DNA from: Desulfobacca sp.
GTDB taxonomy: Bacteria; Desulfobacterota; Desulfobaccia; Desulfobaccales; Desulfobaccaceae
Direction: 5' to 3'
Length of the DNA: 64,000 nucleotides
Assembly: GCA_020725545.1 (NCBI GenBank)
Contig: DYEV01000032.1
Coordinates: 62,001 to 126,000, forward strand
The notes beneath the pieces are model-generated. The model was given only the letters and a program-made list of their open reading frames with translations. It was not told where the DNA came from and did no database searches. Both the position numbers and the translations under genes were made by a program. Position 1 is the first letter of the stretch, and the number at the start of each line of letters is the position of its first letter. Shown here piece after piece: positions 33,727 to 42,842 of this stretch.

Positions 33727-34869
33727 TTACCCACGTGACTGGACAACCTGCCGAACCGAGTCGGCCACATACTCGGCTTCCTCGTCCCGCAGGCCGGGAT
33801 AGAGAGGCAGACTGATGGTCCGTTGGCCGATCTGCTCGGCGTGGGGAAAATCTCCCTCTTGATGGCCGTAGCGCTCCCGAAACAGGGTATAGAGATGGCA
33901 GGGCCGGTAGTTCACCGCCACGCCCACGCCTTTTTCCTGGAGGCCCCAGAGGATAGCGTCCCGTCGCGCCGGGTCCACCCAGATGGTGAACAGGTGGTGG
34001 CCTTGTTTGACGCCCGGCAGCAAGGTCGGCAGTTCCAGACCCGGCAGGTGGGCCAAATGTTCCCGATAGAACCGGGCCAACCGCTCCCGCTCCCGCCGGC
34101 GGGATTCGATCTCGTCAATTTGATCGATCAAGAGAGCCGCGGCCAGGTTCGGCATATTGTATTTCCAGCCCTCCACGTCCACATCGTAATGGCGATAGCG
34201 CCCGGTATAGCGGTCCTCGGCGTGGGTGGACATGCCGTGAGTCCGCAGCTTCTTCAACGGTTCCACGAGAACATCGAGGTTGGTGGTCAACGCCCCGCCT
34301 TCGCCGCAGGTGATGCTTTTGGTGGCATAAAAGCTGAAGCAGGCCGCGTCCGCCAGTTCCCCCACCCGGACGCCGTCCCGCTCGCCCTCCAGACAATGGG
34401 CCGCGTCCTCGATGAGGAAGAGGTTCGCCTCCTGAGCCAGGGCCTTCAGGGCCCGCATATCCACCATCTGGCCATAGAGGTGCACTGGCAGGATCGCTTT
34501 GGTCCGGGGCGTCACTGCGGCGGCCACCCGGGTCACGTCCAGATTGCCGGTGTCCGGCTCCACATCCACAAATATGGGTCGGGCGCCGGTGTGCATGATG
34601 GCCAGGGCCGTGGCCACAAAGGTCATGGGGGTGGTGATGACTTCATCCCCCGGCCCGACGTCCAGGGCCAGGAGGGCCAAATGCAGGGCCGCGGTGCCGC
34701 TCATCAGTCCCAGGGCATGCTTCTGGCCTAAATAGGCGGCAAACTTTTCTTCAAACAGGGCCGTTTCTTGGCCCGTAGTCAAAAAGATGGAATCCAGGAC
34801 CCGGGCGACGCGCTGCAGATTTTTCTCACCCAACTGATGGCGATAGAAATCGACTTTCAAGGCGGACAT
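33727..34869 (-). CDS. DegT/DnrJ/EryC1/StrS-family PLP-dependent sugar aminotransferase
   Basis: These enzymes make amino sugars from keto-sugar nucleotides. The conserved chain is seen: ALGLMSGTAALHLAL, DEVITTPMTFVATALA, VHLYGQMVDM and IEDAAHCLEG. The PLP lysine is in SFYATKSITCGEGG. ATG at 34869 is directly abutted by AGGAGG, which leaves no spacing; the in-frame TTG at 34860 (nine bases from AGGAGG, giving KVDFYRHQLGEKN as N-terminus) is the better start. It is the first gene of the envelope operon and could supply a 4-amino sugar. Confidence 0.93.
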   Translation of the reverse strand: MSALKVDFYRHQLGEKNLQRVARVLDSIFLTTGQETALFEEKFAAYLGQKHALGLMSGTAALHLALLALDVGPGDEVITTPMTFVATALAIMHTGARPIFVDVEPDTGNLDVTRVAAAVTPRTKAILPVHLYGQMVDMRALKALAQEANLFLIEDAAHCLEGERDGVRVGELADAACFSFYATKSITCGEGGALTTNLDVLVEPLKKLRTHGMSTHAEDRYTGRYRHYDVDVEGWKYNMPNLAAALLIDQIDEIESRRRERERLARFYREHLAHLPGLELPTLLPGVKQGHHLFTIWVDPARRDAILWGLQEKGVGVAVNYRPCHLYTLFRERYGHQEGDFPHAEQIGQRTISLPLYPGLRDEEAEYVADSVRQVVQSRG

Positions 34870-34930
34870 CCTCCTGTGGATGCGGCCAACACTTGATGCA
34901 AGGCAGTAATTGGCGAATGGGATTTGGTAA

Positions 34931-34959
34931 GTTATATTCAACCCTGGCAAGGGTGTCAA
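34931..34959 (-). promoter_or_regulatory. strong sigma-70-type promoter of the envelope operon
   Basis: On the minus strand TTGACA (34959-34954) is a perfect -35, followed by a 17-base spacer and TATAAC (34936-34931). Transcription would start near 34924, about 55 bases before the aminotransferase gene. Confidence 0.8.
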
Positions 34960-35158
34960 GCAAAGGGAAGTCGGGGCCGGGCCAGGCGGCGCTCGGCCCC
35001 CTGGCAGCCGTGGCCGGGGTTTCTCCCCTTTACGAGAGCCCTGCCATGGTATATTATAAAAAATTTTGAATTCATTTGTAGACGCTACTGGAGGGGATCT
35101 CGTCGTCCCGCCCGGACAGCGGCCTCAATGAATACCGTCGCAGGGGCTCTCTCTGACA

Positions 35159-35866
35159 ATGTTGGTCTTAGCTTTTGATACCTCCACCAGCCGGGGCAGT
35201 CTGGCCTTGCTGGCCGACGACCGCATCCTGGCGGAATATACCTTGGAGAGCCCGGCCTCCTACCTGAACCGCCTGCTGGTTGGGATTGAACAACTTTTTA
35301 CCGATACCGGCCGGAGCCGCCAGGAAGTGGGCCTGATTGTCGTCAGTGCCGGCCCCGGCAATTTGACCGGCTTGCGCCTCGGGCTGGCCACGGCCAAGGG
35401 CCTGGCCCTGGCCTTGGGCTGCCCGGTGGTGGCCATCAATACCCTCGACGCCCTGGCCGCCAACTTTCCCTGGAGTTCCCTGCCCATCTGTGCCATTCTG
35501 GACGCCAAGAAGCAGGAGGTCTATGCGGCCCTGTATCACTGCCAGCATGGCGCCGCCGTCCGCCAGAGTGAGTATCTGCTGCTGCACCCGGTGGCCCTGA
35601 CGGGCTATATTCAGGCTGCCACCATTCTGACCGGCCCGGGGTTGGAGCGCTATGGGGCCATGTTTCAGGAGCTTTTCGGGTCCAAGGCGGTTTTGCCGCC
35701 CCCGGAACTGCGCCTGGTCAGGGCCAGCGTCCTGGCCCGCCTGGGGCAGATCCGCCTGGCGGCCGGCCAGGTGCCGGACCTGGACCGTCTGACCCCCTTT
35801 TACCTCCGGCCAGCCGACGCGGAAATCAAAAGACCGGTTGATGCCGGGTTCGGAGGGCAGAAATGA
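35159..35866 (+). CDS. tsaB: tRNA threonylcarbamoyladenosine biosynthesis protein TsaB
   Basis: TsaB is the partner of TsaD in making t6A at tRNA position 37. The 235-residue protein has the YeaZ motifs LVLAFDTSTSRGSLALL, VVSAGPGNLTGLRLGLATAKGLAL and AILDAKKQEVYAALY. Its stop TGA overlaps the livH ATG (ATGA), an odd coupling of a tRNA-modification gene with an amino-acid importer. A possible promoter (TTTACG-17-TATTAT) lies near 35030-35057. Confidence 0.93.
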   Translation: MLVLAFDTSTSRGSLALLADDRILAEYTLESPASYLNRLLVGIEQLFTDTGRSRQEVGLIVVSAGPGNLTGLRLGLATAKGLALALGCPVVAINTLDALAANFPWSSLPICAILDAKKQEVYAALYHCQHGAAVRQSEYLLLHPVALTGYIQAATILTGPGLERYGAMFQELFGSKAVLPPPELRLVRASVLARLGQIRLAAGQVPDLDRLTPFYLRPADAEIKRPVDAGFGGQK

Positions 35867-36759
35867 CCTGGGCCGGGTTCGCGCAGCAGCTCATCAATGG
35901 TATCTCTCTGGGCAGCCTCTATGCCCTGGTGGCCATCGGCTACACCATGGTCTATGGCATTTTGCGCCTGATTAACTTTGCCCATGGTGATTTTCTCATG
36001 GTGGCCGCCTACCTGGGGATCTTTGGCCTGGCCATGTTTTCTCTCCCCTGGCCGGTGGCTTTCCTGGCAGCCCTGGCCATCACCGGCCTCCTGGGGGCCC
36101 TCCTGGAGCGGGGGGCCTATCGCCCCTTGCGCCGGGCTCCCCGCCTGTCTCTGCTCATTTCCGCCATCGGTGCTTCCTTTCTATTGGAAAACTTGGCTCT
36201 GGTCTTTCTGGGCGGGCGGCCGCTGCCGTTTCCCACCCCGGCCGTTTTTGCCGGGTCCTTCCAAGTGGCCGGCCTCTATATTCCCCGGCTCAGCCTCTTG
36301 ATCCCCGGCATCACCCTCATCCTGCTGGCCGCTCTCTTTGTGCTGGTCTCGCACACCCGCACCGGTATGGCCCTGCGAGCCTTGGCCCATGACTGGGAGG
36401 CCACGGCTTTGTTGGGGATCAACGTCAACCGGCTCATCTCTTTGACCTTTATCCTGGGTTCGATTCTGGCCGGCGTCGGGGGCCTCCTCTGGGCCATGAA
36501 ATACCCCCAGGTCAATCCCTTTTTGGGGGTCCTGCCCGGCCTCAAGGCCTTTATTGCTGCGGTCCTGGGCGGCATCGGCAACCTGGCCGGCGCGGTCGTC
36601 GGCGGCCTGGTGCTGGGGATACTGGAGGTCCTGCTGGTGGCCTGGTTCCCAGCCTGGTCCGGCTATCGGGACGCCTTTGCCTTTGTCCTGCTCATCATCG
36701 TGCTTTTGGCCAGCCCCACCGGCTTGTTGGGGGAGAGCATCATGGAGGACAAACTCTAA
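35863..36759 (+). CDS. livH: branched-chain amino acid ABC transporter permease LivH
   Basis: Inner-membrane permease of a HAAT-type importer. The 298-residue product starts QQLINGISLGSLYALVAIGYTMVYGILRLINFAHGD, the LivH hallmark, and has the EAA-like loop LAHDWEATALLGINVNR and GGIGNLAGAVVGGLVLGILE. About eight membrane segments. It is followed without a gap by livM. Confidence 0.95.
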   Translation: MTWAGFAQQLINGISLGSLYALVAIGYTMVYGILRLINFAHGDFLMVAAYLGIFGLAMFSLPWPVAFLAALAITGLLGALLERGAYRPLRRAPRLSLLISAIGASFLLENLALVFLGGRPLPFPTPAVFAGSFQVAGLYIPRLSLLIPGITLILLAALFVLVSHTRTGMALRALAHDWEATALLGINVNRLISLTFILGSILAGVGGLLWAMKYPQVNPFLGVLPGLKAFIAAVLGGIGNLAGAVVGGLVLGILEVLLVAWFPAWSGYRDAFAFVLLIIVLLASPTGLLGESIMEDKL

Positions 36760-37803
36760 ATGTTTGAGTTTTCCTGGCGCAACCGCCTGCTCACTCTCCT
36801 GGCGCTGGGCCTCTTGTCCCTCCTGCTCCTGGTGGCCCAGCACTGGGCCGACGACTACCAGTTGCGCCTCCTCAACACCACCGCCGTCTTTATTACCATG
36901 GCGGTGAGTTATAATCTTATCAACGGCATCTGTGGCCAATTGCATCTGGGGCCCAACGCCTTTGTCAGCCTGGGAGCCTACACTGCCGCCCTCCTGACCC
37001 TGACGCCAGCGGAAAAGCAGGCCTCGTTTCTCATTGCCCCTCTCATCTGGCCCCTCAGCGATCTTTCCCTGCCATTTCCCCTGGCCTTGCTGGCCGGCGG
37101 CCTGGTGGCCACTTTCTTTGCCTATCTCACCGGCTTCCCGGTCCTGCGGGTGCGGGGTGATTATCTGGCCATTGTCACCTTGGGTTTTGGGGAGGTCATC
37201 CGGGTCCTGGCCAACAATCTACAGGCCGTCACCAACGGCCCCATGGGTCTGAAAGGTCTGGCGCCCTATACCACGGTCTGGTGGTCCATGGGGGTGGCGG
37301 TGCTCACGGTAGCCACCATTATGGGCCTCAAAAACTCGGGCTTCGGGCGGGCCATGCAGGCCATCCGGACCGATGAGACCGCGGCCCGGGCCATGGGCAT
37401 CGAGCCGTTTCGCCATCTCCTCCTCGCTTTCTTGGTAAGCGCCTTTTTCCTGGGCGTGGCCGGCGGCTTGCTGGCCCACCTGATTACCACGATTTCACCA
37501 ACCCTTTTCACTTTTTTCCTGACCTTCAACCTCTTGATCATCATTGTGCTGGGTGGCTTGGGGAGCATCACCGGCGCCGTTTTGGCCACCATCATCATCA
37601 CCTGGGGTAACGAATGGCTCCGCCTGGTGGAAGAACCGCTGGTCCTCGGCTCTTTGCGCTTGCCTGGCGTCCCCGGCCTGCGGACGGTCATCTTCGCCCT
37701 GCTGCTCCTGATCATGATCATCTTTTACCGCCGGGGTCTTTTGGGGCGCTGGGAGTTTTCCTGGAATTGGCTCCTGGAAAAAGTAAAACGCATAGGTAAT
37801 TAG
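36760..37803 (+). CDS. livM: branched-chain amino acid ABC transporter permease LivM
   Basis: The second permease. The 347-residue product has the characteristic SYNLINGICGQLHLGPNAFVSLGAY, VRGDYLAIVTLGFGEVIR and AIRTDETAARAMGIEP segments, and LGGLGSITGAVLATI near the end. It forms a heterodimer with LivH. It starts on the base after the livH stop codon. Confidence 0.95.
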   Translation: MFEFSWRNRLLTLLALGLLSLLLLVAQHWADDYQLRLLNTTAVFITMAVSYNLINGICGQLHLGPNAFVSLGAYTAALLTLTPAEKQASFLIAPLIWPLSDLSLPFPLALLAGGLVATFFAYLTGFPVLRVRGDYLAIVTLGFGEVIRVLANNLQAVTNGPMGLKGLAPYTTVWWSMGVAVLTVATIMGLKNSGFGRAMQAIRTDETAARAMGIEPFRHLLLAFLVSAFFLGVAGGLLAHLITTISPTLFTFFLTFNLLIIIVLGGLGSITGAVLATIIITWGNEWLRLVEEPLVLGSLRLPGVPGLRTVIFALLLLIMIIFYRRGLLGRWEFSWNWLLEKVKRIGN

Positions 37804-37862
37804 GGGTCAAAAAAACCTTTCCGACCCTCAACCACGTAGAACGTGAAACTCAATACCTCGCC

Positions 37863-38639
37863 ATGCCGCCACCTTTACTTTCGATAACGGGTCTCCAGAT
37901 GAGCTTCGGCGGTCTGATGGCCCTGAATAATTTTTCCCTGGCCTTGGCTCCCGGGGAACTCCACGGCCTCATCGGGCCCAATGGCGCCGGCAAGACCACG
38001 GTCTTTAATGTGCTCACGGGGTTTTACCAACCCACCGAGGGGGAGATGCTCTTGAACGGGATCCGCCTCAACGGCCTGTCGCCCCCGGCCATCAGCCGGT
38101 TGGGGATCGCCCGGACATTCCAGAATATCCGCTTATTTGAGGAATTGTCAGTCCTGGAGAACGTCTTGGTGCCTCTCCACGGCCGCTCTCGTCTGCCGGT
38201 CTGGCAGGCAGTGCTGCGCACTCCCGGCTTTTGGCGGGAAGAACGGCGGGCTCGGGATCAGGCCTGGGAGCTCCTGGCCCGATTAGCTCTGCAGCCCTAT
38301 GCCAGAGAACCGGCCGGCCGCCTGCCCTATGGACTGCAGCGGCGCCTGGAGATCGCCCGGGCTTTGGCTGCCCGGCCGCAGCTGCTGCTCTTGGATGAGC
38401 CGGCCGCCGGTCTGAATCCTCAGGAGAGCGCCGCCTTGATGTCTCTGCTGTCGGCTTTGCAGCAGGAATACAGCCTGACTATCCTGCTCATTGAGCATAA
38501 TATGAAATTTGTCATGCACCTCTGTGAACGCCTGACCGTGTTGGATCACGGCCTGATCATCGCCCAGGACGCGCCGGCGGCAGTCCGGACCGATCCTCGG
38601 GTCATCCGGGCCTATCTGGGGGCAGACGGCAGTGCTTAA
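37863..38639 (+). CDS. livG: branched-chain amino acid ABC transporter ATPase LivG
   Basis: ABC ATPase with Walker A GPNGAGKTT, family-specific GIARTFQNIRLF after the Q-loop, LPYGLQRRLEIARAL signature and Walker B LLLLDEPAAGLNP. 258 residues, standard for LivG. Its end overlaps livF by eight bases. Confidence 0.96.
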   Translation: MPPPLLSITGLQMSFGGLMALNNFSLALAPGELHGLIGPNGAGKTTVFNVLTGFYQPTEGEMLLNGIRLNGLSPPAISRLGIARTFQNIRLFEELSVLENVLVPLHGRSRLPVWQAVLRTPGFWREERRARDQAWELLARLALQPYAREPAGRLPYGLQRRLEIARALAARPQLLLLDEPAAGLNPQESAALMSLLSALQQEYSLTILLIEHNMKFVMHLCERLTVLDHGLIIAQDAPAAVRTDPRVIRAYLGADGSA

Positions 38640-39333
38640 AATTATCAATCTCAGTGCCGCCTATGGCTCCATCCCGGCCCTGCAGGATGTCTCTCTACAC
38701 GTGCCCGCCGGGCAGATCGTGGCCCTCATCGGCGCCAACGGCGCCGGCAAAACCACGCTGATGCGCACTATCACCGGCCTGCAGTCACCCCAGACCGGGA
38801 AAATCATTTTCCGCAACCGGGAGATCCAACACCTGGCCACCCCCGAGATTATGCGCCGGGGGCTGGCCCTCTGCCCGGAAGGCCGCCGCATCTTCCCCAA
38901 CCTGACGGTGCAGGAAAACCTCATCCTGGGGGGGTATTACAGTCCGGATCGACGCCTCCGCCGGGACTTGGCGGAGATCTATCAGCTCTTTCCCCGCCTG
39001 GCCGAACGCCAGCAGCAACGCGCCGGCACCTTAAGCGGCGGCGAACAGCAGATGCTGGCCCTCGGCCGAGCCTTGATGTCCCGGCCCCACATGCTCCTGT
39101 TGGACGAACCTTCCCTGGGTCTTGCCCCGCTCCTGGTCCAGGAAGTCTTCAAAACTTTGGCCCGCATCAACCGCCGGGGCACCACCATTCTCCTGGTGGA
39201 ACAGAATGCCGCCGCCGCCCTGAAATTGGCCCACTACGGCTATGTCCTGGAGACCGGCCGCCTCAGCTTTGAAGGGCCGAGCCACGATCTCCTCCATCAC
39301 CCCAAGGTCAGGAGCGCTTATCTAGGGGAGTGA
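38632..39333 (+). CDS. livF: branched-chain amino acid ABC transporter ATPase LivF
   Basis: The second ATPase, 233 residues, with Walker A GANGAGKTTLMRTITG, LCPEGRRIFPNLTVQENL, LSGGEQQMLALGRALMS and LLLDEPSLGLAP. The start codon is probably GTG at 38632 within the livG end. No LivK-type binding protein gene lies in or next to the operon. Confidence 0.96.
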   Translation: MLKIINLSAAYGSIPALQDVSLHVPAGQIVALIGANGAGKTTLMRTITGLQSPQTGKIIFRNREIQHLATPEIMRRGLALCPEGRRIFPNLTVQENLILGGYYSPDRRLRRDLAEIYQLFPRLAERQQQRAGTLSGGEQQMLALGRALMSRPHMLLLDEPSLGLAPLLVQEVFKTLARINRRGTTILLVEQNAAAALKLAHYGYVLETGRLSFEGPSHDLLHHPKVRSAYLGE

Positions 39334-39612
39334 GAACTTGCCATTACCCACAAGCCAGGGAACAACACCTGGCATCACACACTTTGTTAATACGGAGAAA
39401 TCTTCTCTACTGCTTCGGCCACACGGGAAAAATTGGCCCGACCTCCAAATCGGCAGGCAAGCCCTTGCCACTAAGGATCCATGACATTATTTTTCTTCCG
39501 GCGATTTGCCACGGCAGGTAATTTCTGATACAGTAAAAGATCAGGAAGGCGTAGGCAACCGAGTCCGGGGAGCGGCAATCCCATGCCAGCCATGTCCGTA
39601 GGGGGGTTTGTC

Positions 39613-40242
39613 ATGCCAGCAGCCGATATATATGTCCAACGCATCCAATGGCTGCCTTACCTGACCCTGGCAGAATGTCGGGCTGCCGGGGCGGAGAATT
39701 GCGAAGATTTCCTGGCCCGCTTGCAGAATCGCACCCTGTCGTTGGCTGAGGCGCCGGGTCTCTCCCCCCGGAAACGCCATGCCCTGCAGGTGGCCCTCCA
39801 GGGCACAGACCTGGTGCCGCCGGTGGAGGCCTTGGCGCTCCCCCAGCCCACCCGGCCGGGATTATACGACATCAATGAGCCGACGGCCACCTCCCCAGTG
39901 CTGGTCAGCGGCAATAGCGAGATCACCTTGACGGTTCTCACTGCGGTCTTGGCTACCACGGTGAGTCCATTTTATCTCCTCCTCGTGGATACACTGGGAG
40001 ACACTCTGGACATGGCCCTGATTTATGAACGCTTTACGCCGGCCAAGATTGCGACAGCTCTTGAGGCCGCCACGGTGGCAGCCAAGGTCAGCCATCGCAC
40101 CCTGGTCATTCCCGGCTTGGCCACAGCACTCCAGGAGCCCATTGCGGCCGCCACCGGTTGGGAAGTAAACGTCGGCCCGATCTGTGCCCTGGAGTTGCCC
40201 CTGTTTTTCGGGGAATACTGGCAGCCGCCCCTGGGCCATTAA
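39613..40242 (+). CDS. orphan corrinoid iron-sulfur protein (CdhE/AcsC) C-terminal-like domain
   Basis: The last ~130 residues match the C-terminal, cobalamin-binding domain of the CO dehydrogenase/acetyl-CoA synthase corrinoid protein large subunit. Landmarks are PVLVSGNSEITL, FYLLLVDTLGDTLDMAL, FTPAKIATALE, HRTLVIPGLA and GWEVNVGP. The Fe4S4 N-terminus and TIM barrel of the ~450-residue parent are missing, so only this part of the fold is kept. Residues ~1-60 are helical and of unknown type. Start: ATG at 39613 with GGGGGG upstream, or 39583. It could be a corrinoid binder or carrier (inference). The 280-base leader is unusually long. Confidence 0.7.
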   Translation: MPAADIYVQRIQWLPYLTLAECRAAGAENCEDFLARLQNRTLSLAEAPGLSPRKRHALQVALQGTDLVPPVEALALPQPTRPGLYDINEPTATSPVLVSGNSEITLTVLTAVLATTVSPFYLLLVDTLGDTLDMALIYERFTPAKIATALEAATVAAKVSHRTLVIPGLATALQEPIAAATGWEVNVGPICALELPLFFGEYWQPPLGH

Positions 40243-40404
40243 CCTCACATCTTACCGTCAGCCAGAAATTGCACCAGCAATTCAAGTCGAACCGTCCGCC
40301 GGCCGCACGTCCAGCCCCCAGCCTGACGTGCCGGTCAATCCAGATGCCGGGGCTCGCGCGGCTCACCGCAGCGCTGGCCCCGCCGTTGGCAAGGGAGAAG
40401 CGCT

Positions 40405-40788
40405 ATGAAGAGAATCCTGGTGGTCGATGACGATACCTCACTGCGGATTTATCTGGAGGAGGAATTGGTGGAAATGGGCTATGAGGTCCTAACGGCCAGC
40501 AGCGCTCCAGAAGCGTTGAAAATCATTGAAAAAGAACCTATAGACCTGGTCGTCTTGGACATCCGCATGCCCGGCATGACCGGCATCGAGGCCTTGCCCC
40601 GGATTCTGGGGTTGAAGGAAAACCTGCCGATCATCCTGAATACCGCGTATTCCCAATATAAAGATGATTTTATGGCCTGGGCCGCCAACGCCTATGTGGT
40701 CAAATCCTTTGACCTGACCGAGTTGAAAGAAAAAATTCAGGAATTGCTCAAAGAACAAACGGCTGCAGTCCAACCGGCACAACCTTAA
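40405..40788 (+). CDS. single-domain response regulator receiver
   Basis: A 127-residue CheY-like receiver with the acidic pair VVDDD near residues 8-10, phosphoacceptor Asp52 in VVLDIRMPG, the Thr in LNTAYS and the Lys in VVKSFD. No output domain. It probably passes phosphate to or from an unlinked kinase. A short Gln/Ala tail follows. The ATG has GGGAGAAGCG upstream. Confidence 0.9.
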   Translation: MKRILVVDDDTSLRIYLEEELVEMGYEVLTASSAPEALKIIEKEPIDLVVLDIRMPGMTGIEALPRILGLKENLPIILNTAYSQYKDDFMAWAANAYVVKSFDLTELKEKIQELLKEQTAAVQPAQP

Positions 40789-40835
40789 CAGCAACAGTGC
40801 CCTAGAGCCGCAGACAACCTAAGGATGGGGCTGAC

Positions 40836-42074
40836 ATGGGAAAAACTCGCAAATTGACGACCCTCATTATGGCTGGCGGCCGAGGCGAACGCCTCTTCCC
40901 CCTGACCCGCGACAAAGCCAAACCCGCCGTAACGTTTGGGGGCATTTACAAAATCATTGACTTCACCCTGTCCAACTGCATTAATTCCGGCATCCGGCAG
41001 ATCTATGTCCTGACCCAATACGGCAGTTTCTCCCTGGACCAGCACCTGCGCATGGCCTGGGAGGTGGTCAACCCCGAAATGGGCGAATATATTTACAGCA
41101 TCCCGCCCCAGCAAGTGACGGTCAACCGCTGGTATCGGGGCACAGCCGACTCCATCTACCAGAATATCAGCATCCTCCAGAACGAGCGCCCGGACCATGT
41201 CCTCATCCTCTCCGGTGACCATGTCTATAAGATGAATTACCTGGAGATGCTGAACTATCATATCGACAAACGGGCCGATATGACTGCTGCCTGCGTGGAA
41301 TTCCCCCGCCTCGAGTCCACCGGTTTCGGCGTCCTGCACGTGGATGCGGACCATCGCATCATCAACTTTCTGGAGAAACCCAAAGATCCCCCGGGCATCC
41401 CCGGCCATCCGGAGTTTTCCCTGGTCAACATGGGGATTTACATCTTCAACACCGAAGTGCTGGTCCAGGAAGTGATTCGGGACGCTCGCCTGCCCGACAG
41501 CGACCATGATTTCGGCAAAAACATCATTCCCTCCATGGTGCAGCGGGCCATGCGTGTCTATTCCTACAGTTTCCGTGACGAAAACAAGAAAGAAGTCCCC
41601 TATTGGCGGGATATCGGCCGCATCGACGCCTTCTTTGAGGCAAACATGGACCTGGTGGCCATCGAACCTATCTTCAATCTGTATGACCCGGCCTGGCCCA
41701 TCCGGACCTATCAACGCCAATGCCCGCCGGCCAAGACCATCTTCGGCGGCGACCCCGGACATATCCGCTCGGCGGTGGTGGAAGACTCCCTAATCTCCAA
41801 CGGCTGCATCATCAGCGGCGCCACGGTGCAGCGGTCCATCCTCTCCCCCAACGTCCGGGTGGATTACTATGGCGAAGTGTCCGATGCTATCCTCTTTGAC
41901 GACGTCCACATCGGCCCCCGGGCCAGAGTCAGACGGGCCATCATCGAAGAAGGCGTCAAGGTGCCGGCCGGCTATACCATCGGCTATGATCGGGAACTGG
42001 ATTCCCATCGCTTCCCCATCAGCGACGGCGGCGTGGTCATCGTCCCCAACAATATTGACCTGCAGGTAGACTGA
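40836..42074 (+). CDS. glgC: glucose-1-phosphate adenylyltransferase
   Basis: GlgC makes ADP-glucose for glycogen. The 412-residue protein has the nucleotidyltransferase start LIMAGGRGERLFPLTRDKAKPAV, the WYRGTADSIYQN segment, LSGDHVYKM and FLEKPKDPP, and a left-handed beta-helix C-terminus (SLISNGCIISGATVQRSIL). Full length. It ends in a TGATG overlap with the phosphatase gene. Confidence 0.95.
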   Translation: MGKTRKLTTLIMAGGRGERLFPLTRDKAKPAVTFGGIYKIIDFTLSNCINSGIRQIYVLTQYGSFSLDQHLRMAWEVVNPEMGEYIYSIPPQQVTVNRWYRGTADSIYQNISILQNERPDHVLILSGDHVYKMNYLEMLNYHIDKRADMTAACVEFPRLESTGFGVLHVDADHRIINFLEKPKDPPGIPGHPEFSLVNMGIYIFNTEVLVQEVIRDARLPDSDHDFGKNIIPSMVQRAMRVYSYSFRDENKKEVPYWRDIGRIDAFFEANMDLVAIEPIFNLYDPAWPIRTYQRQCPPAKTIFGGDPGHIRSAVVEDSLISNGCIISGATVQRSILSPNVRVDYYGEVSDAILFDDVHIGPRARVRRAIIEEGVKVPAGYTIGYDRELDSHRFPISDGGVVIVPNNIDLQVD

Positions 42075-42775
42075 TGCGTCTGCGCGCCTTGGCCGCCCAG
42101 GGCTTGCTCACCGCCACCCGCCTCTATCTGGTCCGCCACGGCCAGGTGGCCGATGGCCATACCGACCGCTATCACGGCCATAACGACGTGGACCTGAGCC
42201 CCACCGGCATCCGGCAATGCCAAGCACTGGCCGCCTACCTCCGGGACGTTCACTTTGACGCCATCTATTCCTCCGATCTGACCAGGACTCGCCGCGGCGC
42301 CGAAATCATCGGTCAGGGGCGGGGTCTGCCGGTTCAGGCCGTCCCCGCCTTCCGGGAGATCAACTTCGGCATCTGGGAAGGCCTCACCTTTCAGGAAATC
42401 ATGGACCGCTACCCCGAGGAGTTGCGCCAACGCTTCAATGATCTGGCCAATTATCGCATCCCCGGCGGCGAGAGCTTAAAAGATTTGCAGGCCCGGGTAA
42501 TCCCCGCCTTGGCCGAGCTCCGTCAGCGCCATACCGGGCAGAACTTTCTCGTCGTCGCCCATGCCGGCATCAACCGGGTGATCCTCTCCCAGGCCCTGAA
42601 TCTGGACCTGCAAGACATCTTCCGTCTGGACCAGGCCTACGCCGGCTTGAACATCATCGACTATTATCCGGACCTGGCCGTGGTCCGGCTCCTCAACGGG
42701 ATCTTTTATCCGTCGGCGCTGGCTCCGGCAGAGGCAAAAGAAATCAGGGAACAGGAAAAAGGGGAAAGAAAATAG
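42074..42775 (+). CDS. histidine phosphatase superfamily protein
   Basis: The 233-residue protein has the phosphoglycerate-mutase-like catalytic motif LYLVRHGQV (Arg-His-Gly) near residue 18, DLSPTGIRQCQAL, IYSSDLTRTRRGAEII, the acid FREINFGIWEGLTF and the second His in VVAHAGINR. It may dephosphorylate a sugar phosphate or alpha-ribazole phosphate; the coupled glgC favours a sugar-related role. The exact substrate is not clear. Confidence 0.9.
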   Translation: MRLRALAAQGLLTATRLYLVRHGQVADGHTDRYHGHNDVDLSPTGIRQCQALAAYLRDVHFDAIYSSDLTRTRRGAEIIGQGRGLPVQAVPAFREINFGIWEGLTFQEIMDRYPEELRQRFNDLANYRIPGGESLKDLQARVIPALAELRQRHTGQNFLVVAHAGINRVILSQALNLDLQDIFRLDQAYAGLNIIDYYPDLAVVRLLNGIFYPSALAPAEAKEIREQEKGERK

Positions 42776-42842
42776 CTCCAGTCTGAGAAAGGCTGTGTAG
42801 CTTGCCGGTGGCGGCAGTCCCCGGAGCTCTGCGATCGCTACC

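Noticed and set aside
39334-39612. possible cobalamin riboswitch upstream of the corrinoid-type gene
   Set aside because: Fragments like GGGAA and GCCACT occur in suitable order, but the B12 box and paired stems do not match well enough by eye; left as a check in the findings.
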